64,000 nucleotides of DNA from Dermacentor variabilis (taxonomy: Eukaryota; Arthropoda; Arachnida; Ixodida; Ixodidae). This document shows positions 52,633 to 64,000 of this stretch, piece by piece. Where the stretch lies: NCBI RefSeq assembly GCF_050947875.1, contig NC_134573.1, forward strand, positions 53,060,115 to 53,124,114, written 5' to 3'. How positions within the stretch are numbered: position 1 is the stretch's first letter; each line of letters begins with the position of its first letter. The notes below the pieces were generated by a model. That model was not told the DNA's origin, made no database searches, and saw nothing but the letters and a program-made list of their open reading frames with translations. A program made the position numbers and the translations under genes.

Positions 52633-54149
52633 ACGAGTGCATCAACCCACATATTAATAGCGTAGGCGTTTTATTAACTGTGCAATAATTTCAACACTTC
52701 CTTGCATGTCATTTCATGTGGAATATCTTTTCTGGTCACAAATTTGTGCAGCGAATCTATTTGCATGATTGAGCCGGGCCTGTGGGACCGTTCACTTGCA
52801 CTTGATGCTGAGTATTTTACATGTATCCATCAACTGCAGATATGCATATCAGATCCCTGCGAGCATTTTCAAAATTCAATTATTTTAGACAACAGGCACA
52901 TATGCAATACTGACATAATCCCGAATACCACTAAGCGGCTGGGACACATTTTTGTTGACCATACTCGCAGGTAAAATAAGTACATCATGTGGACAGCTCC
53001 AGCTCATTTTCCTTAAATCAGTGTGTACAAGGGGTATGCAAAAATAATTTTTTTCTCGCACACCGATTATTTTGCTGTATAAGCAAGAGAACCCACCACG
53101 TTAGTGTAACGTATCTTGTACGTCACACTAATATGTGCTTTTTTTACCAAGTGAGATTAGTTACTTTTATGACTCATTCAGTCAAATCACACTGCAAGCT
53201 ATATCCATCAATCTTCAATTGGATTTTGCAAATGTTTAATGAAACATGTTTCCCTTTTATGTAGATATGCAATGGCAAGCCCTTCCTTGTGTTCCAAAGG
53301 TAAAATTTAAGCTCTAAATTAAAGAAGACATTTCTAGTCAGAAACAAGCAAAAATGGTGAATGCAGAGTATCAGAAGCGCAAGGTACAGAAATTATGAGA
53401 ACTGTCGAATGATTTTAAGGAAAGAGTCGTATTTGAATATGCAAGACTCTTTAGTGGAGGTCAAGCAAGTCAATATAGGTAGAATACTCTGCAAAATTAT
53501 GCGAGTGAGGGGATGTCAAACAATGGGTCAGGAAATGCGTTGTTTTTCTGCAAAACAAAAGCTGATTGGCATTACATAAGTCACTTTAGCATCGTGAGAC
53601 TGCTGCTTGATAAATTCAGAAATAAACCGAAAAAATAAGACACGCAAAAATAAAAAAAAACAATTTAATGATGCTCTCTCGAGACTGGGGTAAATAAAAA
53701 CAAACACATCACATCTAATGTGGACATATCAGATGCCTTGTGAAACATTAAAGGAAAAATTCAGTTTCGAGCTATGGCACTTGCCGCATAGATATGGGGG
53801 GCCTTGCACTAATAATGATAGTTACCACTGCATTTAGAAATTGAAAGCATTCGTGCAGACAAGGATGATTCTTTATATTTTTGGCTACCACTTCAAATGC
53901 CTCCACCAAGTGTTACAATGCTGCACGCAGCCATACTAAGGATCTCGCAGCAACACCTGCAGGTGAAAAGCAGAAGCAGTCAAAGTGCTGGTGCATACTG
54001 GACACTATGTTTGAAAACTTTTAGGCAAGAAGAGTGCAAGAAGCAGACATAACTGCATTTATTTCCATAATTCCCCATTTGAATGGCCTTTTCTTTTTGC
54101 TTAGACAATGCCTACGCCTAGCAACAGCATCTCCCTCATACAGACTCCG
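52633..54149. other. Intergenic, nothing recognised
   Basis: AT-rich; no supportable gene or repeat. Confidence 0.5.
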
Positions 54150-54555
54150 CAAGCCAAGAGGCCGTGGAGGCAAATGCAGGTAAGAGGCAAGAAGCAATAG
54201 CACTGGTATCGACATTCATCTAATTTCTTGCTTTTTCTTTCGTTTAGGCAGCCAGCACACCTCGAACAGCCACCTTGACTGCGTGTGTGTCACACTAATC
54301 GCCAAGGAAACATTTGAGGGAAAGCGACAGGCAACGTGAACAGCCGCTTCTCCATGTAAGCGACACTCTTTCTCTCGGATGACTCCTGTGCCTCGCCAAG
54401 CCAGCACACTTGTGCACAAAGGTGCCACGGAGGTACGTGCAGGTCAGAGGCAAGAAGCAGTGGCACTGGTGTCGACATTCACCCAATTTCTTTTTCTTAC
54501 ACTGAGGCAGCCAGCACACCTCAAACAGCCACCTTGACTGCGGGTGTGTCAGTAG
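54150..54555. repeat. Two-copy tandem duplication, period about 260 bp
   Basis: tgcaggtaagaggcaagaag and, further on, ggcagccagcacacctcgaa with cagccaccttgactgcg in copy 1 (54175-54300) return as tgcaggtcagaggcaagaag, ggcagccagcacacctcaaa and cagccaccttgactgcg in copy 2 (54437-54555). Copy 1 has a donor-like GTAAG and an acceptor-like TTCGTTTAG before ggcagcc; copy 2 has lost the GTAAG donor. Confidence 0.75.
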
Positions 54556-56030
54556 ATTCCTGTTGTACATATGCTCATAATAAACTTCAGTAAACTTGAA
54601 CTTGATAATAAACTTGAAGGCAAATGGGACATTGATGCATTGTTCTTTTGAACATTTATTGTACACATACAATATATGTTATACTTTGCAGTGCTACAGA
54701 GCGTATTTTGAAGCTTCCCCCTATATTTTGCACCTTTAATTACGTACGTGTTGTGTGGCCCTCAGTGCAGTTCATGTTGTAGCAGCTGCTTTGTCTGTGT
54801 ATCGCACATTGGCTTAAGCTCGTGATATCCACATACTTCTCTCACATATAGAAAATAAAGTTCTATGTAGTCCTCAGTGTTACAACAAAAAAATGAAAGT
54901 AAACAATCCGATCGTGGAATAGTGTTTATTACAGTGATTCCTATGACGGTTACTGACAAGTTGACAACTTGAACTGGTCAATCGGTCCATAGCCTCCTCT
55001 ATTTTTCAAAAATAAAGAAGGCTATGATCCGTCATGGCAAGGAATTGTATGCATACATAAAACAGGGGGATATGTGTGTGTGTTTGTAGGGGGGGGTATA
55101 GGATTAGGGCGGTACGAAAAAATGTACCAACACCGTCCTCTAGAACCATTCCGTTAAGGTACCGTAACAAAGCGTATTATGCATAAAGTTCATACAACCA
55201 ACTCTGATATTACTACACACGCCAGGCGACGCGAGCTACATTTGTCATGACGCATTCGCGACTGCACCGGATTCCCTCCATATTATTCTCGTTAATCGTG
55301 CTCACTGCGCCGAGGCAAAAGAAAGATCATGGGCGCAGGTGCCTTTAAAGTATCTCGACCTTGCGAGGCACTGCTGCGCGTGCCAGGGGAGCTGTCCGTT
55401 CGAACACTGCCTGGCACACACCTGCCTCGGCGGCCCCAACCTACGTACCGTTCTGCTTCGAGCTTTGATCCCCCCACTGTCCCTTGGCTGCCCTGGGGTT
55501 CCTGCGCCGCCTACTTTATTATAATCTCAGGTGCTCTCTTGAGACTTCCGTTTGTCGGTTACATGTGCCCTACAGCTGGATCAGTACTTATAATAAAAAA
55601 ACCCAATCTAGCGTCGCGACGATAGATCGCGAAAGCGGCTTTTGCAACATACCACGCCCGTGCGAAGAGAATTACGGAACGCCAAAGAGGAATCTGACCA
55701 CAGCTTCGAGCTCGTAACCTCGTCGAGTGACACTCCTGCAACAGGCGTGACCGCTGTAAACCGCGTACCGCCGGAAACTTCAACAGGATCATCCCTCGGT
55801 TGCATAACTGCCACCTGTACGGCCAACATGGACCACACCCACACCGTCCCGCAACATAAAATAAAGAACCAACTTATAAAGCCGAAACACACGGCTGCAC
55901 GCACACATCATGACACTACAAGCACTACAAGCGAGACGCCGAGCTGCTACGCTGCTACTGTTGCCAACAAAACTGACTACTGTCACCAAGTCAAGCAAGC
56001 GTCTCAGGAGCTGGCAACCTCGGCGCGTAG
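54556..56030. other. Intergenic, unrecognised open frames
   Basis: A 147-codon plus-strand frame (55642-56085), Ser/Thr- and His-rich, has no motif I recognise. A GC-rich part at 55320-55520 contains no recognisable gene. Short g-runs (ggggggg at 55090) are simple sequence. Confidence 0.35.
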
Positions 56031-59000
56031 CAACATGGCGGCGCTCTTGCGGTTCCCGATTTCAATGCATGGGCCCTATCGGTAGCTTGTCCTCTAGAGT
56101 CAGTATAGTAACTCTATGGCTCGTAGCATTCATTCGTCTACCCTGCTCTCTATTCTGCAAGTGCCGGCCGCCAGTCGGTCACGCGAGCCGTTGCGACGTG
56201 GTTGTCTAATCGTGTGGTTTTGTGTTTGGTATAACGAAATGTTATTAGTTCGCGAATACAAACATGCCAGAAGATAGTTTGAGTCTCTGTGGGAACTCCC
56301 CTTATGCGTGGCGTGCCAGGCAAATGGGGACCAACGATTTTCATGCCCTGGAGTGTGTTCTCTTTGTATCTGGTTGTGGGAGTTCGGTGGACGTCGCAAA
56401 CAAATAATGTGTATCATTAGCGTGCCTCAGCTCGTCTACTACGTAATGGCATGTAGGATGGGAGTCGACTCAGAATCGGCAACTTGGAGAGCGCTTTTCG
56501 ACCGCGTCGTATCATTCAAAAGGTAAGTAATCGTGCTTGCTAACTACACGTGTATTGTGCGTGGTTCTCTTGTGTGCACAGAGTGTACGAGCGTATAATA
56601 GAACCAATAGAACGGCCACGGCAACAGCGGAACCCGTGCTGATGCTTGCTGAGCGCTGGATGTCAGAATTTAGCCAGGCAAGTTTATTGTCTCAATGGGA
56701 AATTGAAAATCTTTATAAGCATTTTATTCCGTTGAGAGATATTACGTTCGCAAATAATTGTGTTCATCATGTGCGCCTGTACGTGAGCTCCCGCTTTTCT
56801 GCTTAAGTTGCATAATAACGACTCATCTGCATCTTAACCGATTCTTACTGCAATAGCGTTTCCTCGCGTCTAAATGCTTCTACGTGGTTAATAATCTCTG
56901 TTTACAAGGTTCTGAGTTTACGAGAAGCTTTAGAAAAAAAAGCGTAAGCAGTCAAAGCTTGCAACTAGTACAGCTTACTAAAATTTCAGACAAGATGTGT
57001 TGACGTAACTTATGCGTAACTAAACATTACACGAGACAGTTGCCTAAACTAAGTCATGAAAAAATTGAATTAGGATGTAAACAAAGATTCCTTTGTAACG
57101 TGATGCTGCTGTGTGCGTGTTAAATTTTTTTCTGTGTTGAATGGGTTCCTCTGTTGGCACCCTTCACTATTGCAAACATTATTTTCGTGACTATATTTAT
57201 ATGCTCCTTGCACGTGTTCACACTGTGACAGCTTTAATGTGCCACTGCTATAAATTATTTGAACTTTCCGAACTTATTTTGCAGCGGCGAGGCCGTAACC
57301 CACGCCAGTGTCCACATAATGGAGGAGCCAGCAGAAAGGCAAGGAAACCTTGGATGACTGCCATAGCGCAATGTGTAATCTGATTGCTTGGTCCAGGTAT
57401 GTATAAGGTGCATGTGTTCCAAAGAGTAGGACCTTGGTATCAAAGATGGAAGCTTCTTAATCACGAGCCTATCAGGATGCTTCTTAAATCACAGAAGACG
57501 CTACCTTTCCTCAGTGACTTATTCTGCAAAGTATCTTCACGTGTACCCACGCTGGTTTTACAGGACCAAAGAGGACACTTACTTCATTAAGGACGAGTCA
57601 TTTTCGGATGGAAAAGGCGAGCTGTCTTGTCTAGCACATCGCATGGGCGATGTGACTGAGTAGAAGGTTGATGGTGGAAATGGAAGCTGCTTTGCAACCT
57701 TAGAAGAGGAAGGCAAGACACTTGACCTTTTTCATCTGGAGAGGACTCGTCCCTAATGAAGTAAATCTCATCTCCAAAGCACAGCTAGAGATGTGACTGC
57801 CTTGCCTCTCATCCATGTCAGCAATGCCCACTCCTTTACCTTCCTCCTATTTTCCTTCAATTTTTTTATGACACTTCGCTTGCTTTCTCACCTCATGTAT
57901 CCATTCTGCATTTCACTGACCGATGTCGTCTGCCCCGCATTATCGCACATGTTCTGCCGGTGACTCGTAACAGTGTGAAAAGGGAAAGCGTGACAGCAAA
58001 CGTATGCGCTTGTCAGTCAGCACTGTGTTTGTCTTTTCCTTTGTCTCATCTCTTCGTACTGTTCCTTGTCAAGGTGGTTTGTATTCAACATATGAAAAGA
58101 GTGCAGTGCAAACCGGAAAACAGATAGTACCCTGGCTTGAATGGAAGCAGACTCTGTTGACTTCAGTTGCACAAATGGCCGGGAGTGTACACCTTGAGAC
58201 ATTCTAGTTTATGGCATTGTAGGTCTTGGAGGCCGTGGAATTGGCTAACATGGCTAACACTTTTCAGCATGCTTCACTTGATGATTCTCGAAAACTACAA
58301 GTGTTCTCAGCATTGTGTTCAAATGCCTGATGCTATTTTAATGGCATATTTAACATGCCTCCCTTCCCTGCTACTAGTGCACTTTTTATTTCGTTGCTTA
58401 TATGTACCTTTTATTTGCCTATTAGTTATGTGTAATATCTGCAGTGTCATTGTCTTACAGCGACACTGTTACAAGGAGTTTCACAATGGTTACAGTCTAT
58501 ATTCTTTTTTTAATTATGTGCAATATATGCAGTCCAATGAGGCTTCCACCAACTTAGAGCAATGCTATTAAGAGGGTTACACTGTGGATGAGGCTACATT
58601 AAATGTAAATGCAACGCTGGTTCAGAGCCTTGAATTTGTTTTGAAACGTAATTATCAACAATTATAAAATAAAAGTTACCTGCATATACCTTGTTTGAAT
58701 ACATAGCTTATTTGCAGCGTTTCATAAATAATTCATAATTTTTGCTTCTAGCACTTTATTATACTGGCTTTGTGCTAAAAGTTAGCAAGGATCTTGTATG
58801 GCTGCTGCCGTAAAAGCAGATGCGAATATGCTACTAGTCTGCATGCAGGCTACCACTGAGACAACCAGACTCGAACATGCTCGATCGCAGCAGCAGTTGC
58901 TGTGTGCAAGCAAGGCTGTGAACGAGCAATTAGATCCCATGTTCCTCTAAAGGGTGTGAGAAATCCGGTAATTTTTTTTACTTTTTATTCTTCCCAAGAC

Positions 59001-60010
59001 GTTATGGAACGAAGCTTCCAAAAGTTGTCATCTCAACTAGTCCACATGTTATCTTATGATGCAGTCTTCAGCGCTGCCTGTTTTTTGCATTTCTTAATCG
59101 TCAGAAGTGATCCCAGATGGTGCTTATAAGGCTCTGTAAGCCTTCTTGCACTAGCAGCATTGTCGAGGTTGAATATCAGTAAGAAAGCTTGGACAATGCC
59201 CTTCAGAAGCTAACTTGTCATTATTGTTCAACTTTTGTTGCTTTTCTTCAGACTCATCTTTTTTTTCAATGTTATTGTGTAAGGAAATTTACGCGTGATG
59301 GTGTGTTCCGAGCAAAGGGCTTGATCCACCGGCTTCAAAGTCCTAGAGTCAGTCTGTGCGAGGTATTGTGATGGGGTGCTGCTATTAATGGCATGCACTT
59401 TCACCCGCTCTTAAAATCGGCAAACAATACAATGAACAATCTACCATCCCTTATGACTCTGTCTTAGCCACTATGCTTGCCTTTTGGTAATATGGGAAAA
59501 ACAGCACAGCTTAACTCTTCTTTATTTAGTCCACTCTGCCAGCTTGTAATTAAAAATGGCTTTGTTAGTGCCTACCAGAACTTTCATTTTCCTTATCATT
59601 TATTTTTAAGTGCAATAACTGTTTTGGCATCTTCTCCACTTTTTGCTGCTTTGACTCTTGCACATGTCCATATCAATGAGAAATAATGTCCTCTTTGCTC
59701 TTTGCTTTACCTTTTGTAGTACCACAGTCTAGATTTGTCAAAAAATGCATTGCTATAGCTATGTTATTTCTACATGAGTGTATTGCACCTTGTTTAGGCA
59801 CTTGTGGCTTGTTTCCATGTATTTCTGACGTACTTCACAAGGTCTTAGCTTAAACCTGCCGCTGGATGAGCTGCTTTCTATTGTTACTGTGTGGTTTGTG
59901 CAGATAACACATGGGCAAGAAAGAATCAAAAGCCAGTTGAGAGTTTGTGCTTGTGTCGTCCATATCTTCCTTGCCTCTGTGCTTGTGCAATAAATTTACT
60001 TTGTACAAAG
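56031..60010 (+). other. Possible host transcription unit (weak)
   Basis: A CpG-rich start holds caacatggcggcg (about 56032-56044), close to the YY1-type motif of TATA-less promoters. Splice-like signals follow: AAAAG|GTAAGT (56518-56528), a ttctcttgtgtgcacag acceptor (to 56581), TTATTTTGCAG (about 57274-57284) before cggcgaggccgtaacccacg, ccag|GTATGT (about 57394) and tggttttacag (to 57562). A cluster tgcaataaattta near 59990 could end the unit. The implied peptides (for example SFKRVYERIIEPIERPRQQ) match nothing I know, so it may be a non-coding RNA or chance. Confidence 0.25.
56308..56645 (+). CDS. Unrecognised reading frame across a possible 59-bp intron
   Basis: A frame containing VYYVMACRMGVDSESATWRA and LFDRVVSFK runs to a consensus donor at 56523. 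Joining to an acceptor ending at 56581 keeps it open as RVYERIIEPIERPRQQRNPC before a stop at about 56643. The start is unclear. The intron would be unusually short. No family is recognised; treat as speculative. Confidence 0.15.
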
Positions 60011-60127
60011 TACTACTTTGCTTGCTTTTGTTTGCTTCTTCCAGCTTGCAAACCAATATATTGTTTATTTCTCAGTGTGGAAAATCAATATTGAACATTC
60101 TTAAATCGGCATACTAGCCGAGTTATG

Positions 60128-60620
60128 TGAACAGTTACTCCCATATGTTCCTGTAAAAAGCTCGATGATCAGTGTAAATTAATGCTATGGTACCTTGAAA
60201 AACCTCCCTCGAATGTAAAGAACTATGCCCATAGTTCCCTTCAAATGCTCCTCGACGGATGTAAACATATATTCCCATAGTTCCCCGCAAAAGCTCTTCA
60301 ATGGATCTAAACATATACACCCATAGCATCCTGCAAAAGGTCCGTGATGGATGTAAACACGTGGTCCCATAATTCCCTGCAAAAGCTTTTTGATGGAGGT
60401 AAACATCTATTCTCATAGTTCTCCACAAAAGCTCCGCGATGGAGGTAAACATATACTCCCATAGTTCCCAGCACAAGCTCTCCGATGGAAGTAAACATGT
60501 ACTCCCATAAGTACATCCACAACCACCGTAAACATATACTCCCATAGTTCCCCGCACAAGCTCCGCGGTGGAAGTAAACATATACTCCCATAAGTACATC
60601 CACAACCACCGTTAAGCAGC
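60128..60620. repeat. Minisatellite with a 46-bp unit
   Basis: The word gtaaacat (or a near variant) recurs at 60215, 60261, 60307, 60353, 60399, 60445 and 60491 with exact 46-bp spacing, again at 60528 (37 bp) and 60574 (46 bp). The unit core is tactcccatagttccccgca and then aagctc(cg)atgga. A palindrome, ggagtaaatcttttactcc, closes the array near 60632. About ten units. Confidence 0.85.
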
Positions 60621-60734
60621 GGAGTAAATCTTTTACTCCCATCTCGGACCATTTTTGCTAACAGTGTAATTCCTATGAAGTATGTGTGCACCGTTATATG
60701 CGTTGTCTCGTAATACATTATACACCTTGTGTTG

Positions 60735-62465
60735 TCAACAGCTGTTCTTCCGGACAAATTAAAACAGCCCCGATTGGTTCCAATATATAAAGGTGGTGAC
60801 ATAAATAAACTGTCTAATTACCGACCTATATAGATATTACGTGTTCTATCAAAAATTTTTTAAAGCGTTATTATTTCAAGGATAGCCAATTTTCTCTGTA
60901 AGTACAACGCCATTGCTGATTCACATTATGGGTTTATAAAAAATAGGTCCGCGGAACAAGCGCTGTTAGTTGTTAAAGACAAAATAATGGATAACATTGA
61001 ATGTAAAAAAATTGCGGTTGGTCTATTTTTAGATTTTTGCAAGGCCTTTGATTGCGTACATCATGATATTCTCCTTAAGAAGTTTTGTGACTACGGGGTT
61101 TGCGGTATTGCGCTGAACCTGTTGAAATGTTACCTGAGTAACAGGTCCCATACGCACGAACAAACATCTCCTCCTATACACAGCCAATAACGCATGCTGT
61201 CCCGCAGGGATCAAAACTAGGGCTTTTATTATTCATTGCATATATCAATGACCTAGCCGTTATATATGATTCTCTAGATCTGGTAATGTACGCTGACGAC
61301 ACAGATCTTTTCTTTTCCTCCCACTCATTACCCGCCATCCAAAGTATGGTTACCACTTATTTACTGAAGCTTCGTGATTGGTTACACGTAAATAAGCTTA
61401 GTTTAAATATAAATCAAACAAAATATATTCTTTTCAAGCCGATCAACACCATGGAACGTTATTCTATACAGATTCATTATGATAATACAAAAATCAGTCA
61501 GGTTTCTTCTAAAAAATTCTCTGTTGTGTGGTTTAGTGAAAATCGTTCTTGGTTTTTTTCATATATCAAAACTTGCTTCTGAACTAAGCAAAATTTTTGG
61601 TCTGCTCTTTAGGACTTCTAAACTCTTGCCTGTTTGGCTAAAGGTGCCGATTTATAAAGCACTATTTTTCTCAAAACTGTCATATTGTAATCTTGTACGG
61701 GGTATTACTACTTCAAATTACCATAAACTGCTACTTCTACAAAAAAGACCCTTGCGGGCTATTCAGGGCTATTGCGGCGCACCACATAAATTGCGTGCTC
61801 AACCCTTGTTTGTTGAGCATAGCATACTACAAGCTGATCAACTGTATCATTTACGGCTGTTGCAATAAATTCATACAAACAGTCTGTATTGAATTACTGA
61901 CAGTATTATAAAGTACAACCTTCGTGAGGTAAAACTACGAGTGCCGCGAACGCGCACGAATATGCTAAACAAAGGCTAAATTTTCAAGTACCCAATGCCC
62001 TCAACAAATTTCACTTTACAGATGATTTCTTTTGTCTAAAAATGTGTTGAAGAAAAAATGAAACGCCGTTTGATTGAAGGCGAATTTCAAATGTAAGAAA
62101 ATGTATCTACAGTTTGTTTATACATATCTTTCTCTTTATCTTTGTTGCGGACACGTGCTGTAGTTCCATTTTTGGTGTCTTAATTCACCAGTCATGTACT
62201 CACTGTATTTGTACGTGCATAACTTCGAATGCTTGCATATTACTTTGCACATGTTTGTCTTTTTCCTGAATTAGGTTTCACTTTGCGCAATGTAGCGTTG
62301 TTTTGACATACTTGTCGCGCCTTCTATGTACATTTTCTTGCCTTTATATTATTACTGCCAGCTGTATGGCTACCGGGGACTTGTCAGGCCTTACCGCCTT
62401 TTGTCCCGGTCCCCTCTTTTCCTTGAAAAGAAGAATAAACTCCCCTTCACTTCACTTCACTAAAT
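60735..62465 (+). pseudogene. CR1/L2-like LINE, 5'-truncated reverse transcriptase and 3' end
   Basis: RT motifs in order: LPDKLKQPRLVPIYKGGDI (about 60742-60800), YRPI with a stop after it, GFIKNRSAEQALLVV (about 60931), LFLDFCKAFDCVHHDILLKK (about 61024-61080), LLKCYLSNRS, a broken PQGS region near 61200, VMYADDTDLFF (61283-61315, both aspartates kept) and LRDWLHVNKLSLNINQTK. The thumb-like end FSKLSYCNL and TSNYHKLLLLQKRPLRAIQG follows. The 3' UTR ends with aataaactccccttcacttcacttcac, a pentamer tail usual in CR1/L2-type elements. Stops and frameshifts abound. Confidence 0.8.
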
Positions 62466-62734
62466 GTGTAATGTATCAGCAGTGCACGGCAGTGGGGCTC
62501 TTCTCTCACTTTGTACACGTTGTGCCATCTATCGTCAAAATCACGAAGTCGCCTTTCTTTTCCTCCTAGGTCGCACAAGTCGTGCGCCAGTGCATGCTAA
62601 CCCAAATAAATAATTCCTCGCTGCGCGCTGACACTCGTAGAGGCCGAGTTAGAGCGTCGGGCAGCTGCTGTGCTTGTTTTGCCAAGTACGTGATAAATTT
62701 CAGTGCTTTTTGAGCTGAAGAGTGAGATAATGAG
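62466..62734. other. Flank between the LINE end and the GATA array
   Basis: No gene or repeat recognised. Confidence 0.4.
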
Positions 62735-62856
<122 letters not shown>

Positions 62857-63350
62857 ATTTGTTGTAGTCATTTGTTATAGTTAGCGCTCTCACTAAGCCA
62901 GTTTAGCTGTCGCATTGTGAAATGCAGCTAAAGTAATTGCAAGGTGCTGGCGGCACATCGTCAGGTTCACCTACATTTGCCCACGCGAACAAATTTATGC
63001 GATCTTTATTTTGCTAAAACGTACCATACTCGATATATTTCGTAACATTTCAACAACTCTTCCCAGGTTCGGTATCAACCGAGCGCAGCACTCTCGGCTT
63101 CTATCTCCTCAATGCATACATGGGTAAGTTAATGACAGAAATCAAGTAACTCGCCATTATTATTGGCATTTGTTATTCGCAAAGAAGGCACAGTTTCAAC
63201 GCATGTTGTGTACTCAAAAGTGAAATAACAAGCGCGGGGCCTGCTTCGTGAGCCGCCCTTATTGTTTTTATGTCCCGCAATGCGACTGCGGCAGCCGCCG
63301 GTTGGCTGGCGGGTTACTGTCAGGCAGCGGATGCGTTCCCATAATTCCTG
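62857..63350. other. Intergenic, nothing recognised
   Basis: No supportable gene or repeat. Confidence 0.5.
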
Positions 63351-63351
63351 A

Positions 63352-63774
63352 TACTGTCACGTGGTGGTGACGTTGAATAACACAGTAGCAGTACTGTGAA
63401 CGACAAAACTAACTTTTATTGCGCGAACCTGTGCCCACAAAACAGGCTACACTTACAGCACAACGATAGCGGCGAACACGGTCGGCGATCGTCGAAAATC
63501 TGATCAGCGGGTCAAGCGCGTCGGCTTTTATAGATCAGTCATCGAATGTTCCAGATTAACCGCTGGGACCCGTGTGTCTTCCACAAAGTTCTACACTATT
63601 CGCGTCGCGCATACATGCAATCAGATTATACAAGTTGCGGTGAAAGACAGTGAACGGAACCATCGATAACATTCCAGAAACTTCTTTTACATGCAGGCGC
63701 GTCCTGCGCTGTGCGATAACATTTGTTAGGCGGCAAAACGTGTCGCCCGATAAAGACAAGTACATGTGTCGATA
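63352..63774 (-). repeat. 3' LTR of a second gypsy element (minus strand)
   Basis: The inner edge follows a polypurine tract, AAGAGGGGGG, on the minus strand (63784-63775). Inside are a TATA box, tctataaaagcc (about 63535-63522), and, roughly 110 bp downstream, an AATAAAAGT poly(A) signal (about 63421-63412). It ends near cacgtgacagta. The exact ends are uncertain because the 5' LTR is outside the window. Confidence 0.7.
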
Positions 63775-63867
63775 CCCCCCTCTTAAAAAGCATCGGCCCT
63801 ATGCTGCAAACAAACGAAAGTAATAAATAAGCACTCGTAGCAAAGAAAACAAAGTAAGGAAAGTTCG

Positions 63868-64000
63868 TTAGCGGCCGTAAAACGGTTTAAGACGCACCAC
63901 GTGAACCACTTCAGGTCGTGCGCGACGCCGCTGTGAATGGGAAATGCCGTCTGACACGACCTCATAGTCGAGTGCGCCAATACGTCGGATGACCTTGTAC
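63868..64000 (-). CDS. gypsy pol C-terminus, partial, runs off the window
   Basis: From the window edge the minus strand reads YKVIRRIGALDYEVVSDGIS, then RRRARPEVVHVVRLKPFYGR and a stop at 63868. The Y-V-R..G...YEV ... VVHVxRLKPF pattern is the GPY/F-type C-terminal end of Ty3/gypsy integrases. No lesion is seen in the 44 visible codons. The 84 bp after the stop (63784-63867) separate it from the polypurine tract. It is not part of the gypsy at 743-21583. Confidence 0.8.
   Translation of the reverse strand, partial: YKVIRRIGALDYEVVSDGISHSQRRRARPEVVHVVRLKPFYGR

Noticed and set aside
60128..60640. A CRISPR-like array
   Set aside because: Units are contiguous 46-bp tandem repeats without unique spacers, and the DNA is eukaryotic.

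Overview
The window reads as repeat-rich nuclear DNA of a chelicerate, most likely a hard (ixodid) tick. The evidence is several tRNA-derived SINEs that look like the ixodid SINE Ruka, I-type and RTE-type LINEs of kinds I recall from tick genomes, a THAP/P-element-like transposon with a spliced transposase gene, and very few convincing host genes. Recognition rests on motifs and memory; no search was run.

Bases 1 to about 23336 form one nest of transposable elements. An I-type LINE (A) was split by a Ty3/gypsy retrotransposon (743-21583, short LTRs of about 134 bp, flanks gagcc/cagcc). That gypsy took three insertions: LINE-B in gag (984-6871, 12-bp target duplication with one mismatch), a tRNA-headed composite repeat further along gag (about 7191-7829), and a P-like DNA transposon inside its 3' LTR (11447-21522). 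The P-like transposon was hit within its right inverted repeat by a full-length LINE-C (15721-21487, perfect 11-bp target duplication). LINE-C keeps both reading frames open and looks like the youngest layer. LINE-A, the gypsy and LINE-B are broken in many places. The P-like transposase has one apparent frameshift.

From 23337 to 39420 the DNA is mostly unannotatable intergenic sequence with Ruka-like SINEs (23.34, 25.1, 34.45, 35.8 kb), a head-to-tail pair of MITEs (24.05-24.56 kb), a second P-like transposase remnant (27.35-28.04 kb), a long-TIR element (28.02-28.66 kb) and a second copy of the composite repeat (37.46-37.79 kb). From 39.4 to 46.3 kb lie the 5' half of a CR1/L2-like LINE, a nearly full-length but inactive RTE-type LINE with a tRNA-like 5' head, and a SINE tailed by (TA)n.

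From 46.3 to 60 kb there are small inverted-repeat elements, a hexamer-rich block, a strong hairpin, a two-copy duplication, and a possible host transcription unit (about 56.0-60.0 kb, weak splice and poly(A) evidence). From 60.1 kb on there is a 46-bp minisatellite, the 3' half of a CR1/L2-like LINE, a (GATA)n array, and, at the right edge, the 3' LTR and pol C-terminus of a second gypsy element on the minus strand that runs off the window. No intact host protein-coding gene could be established.
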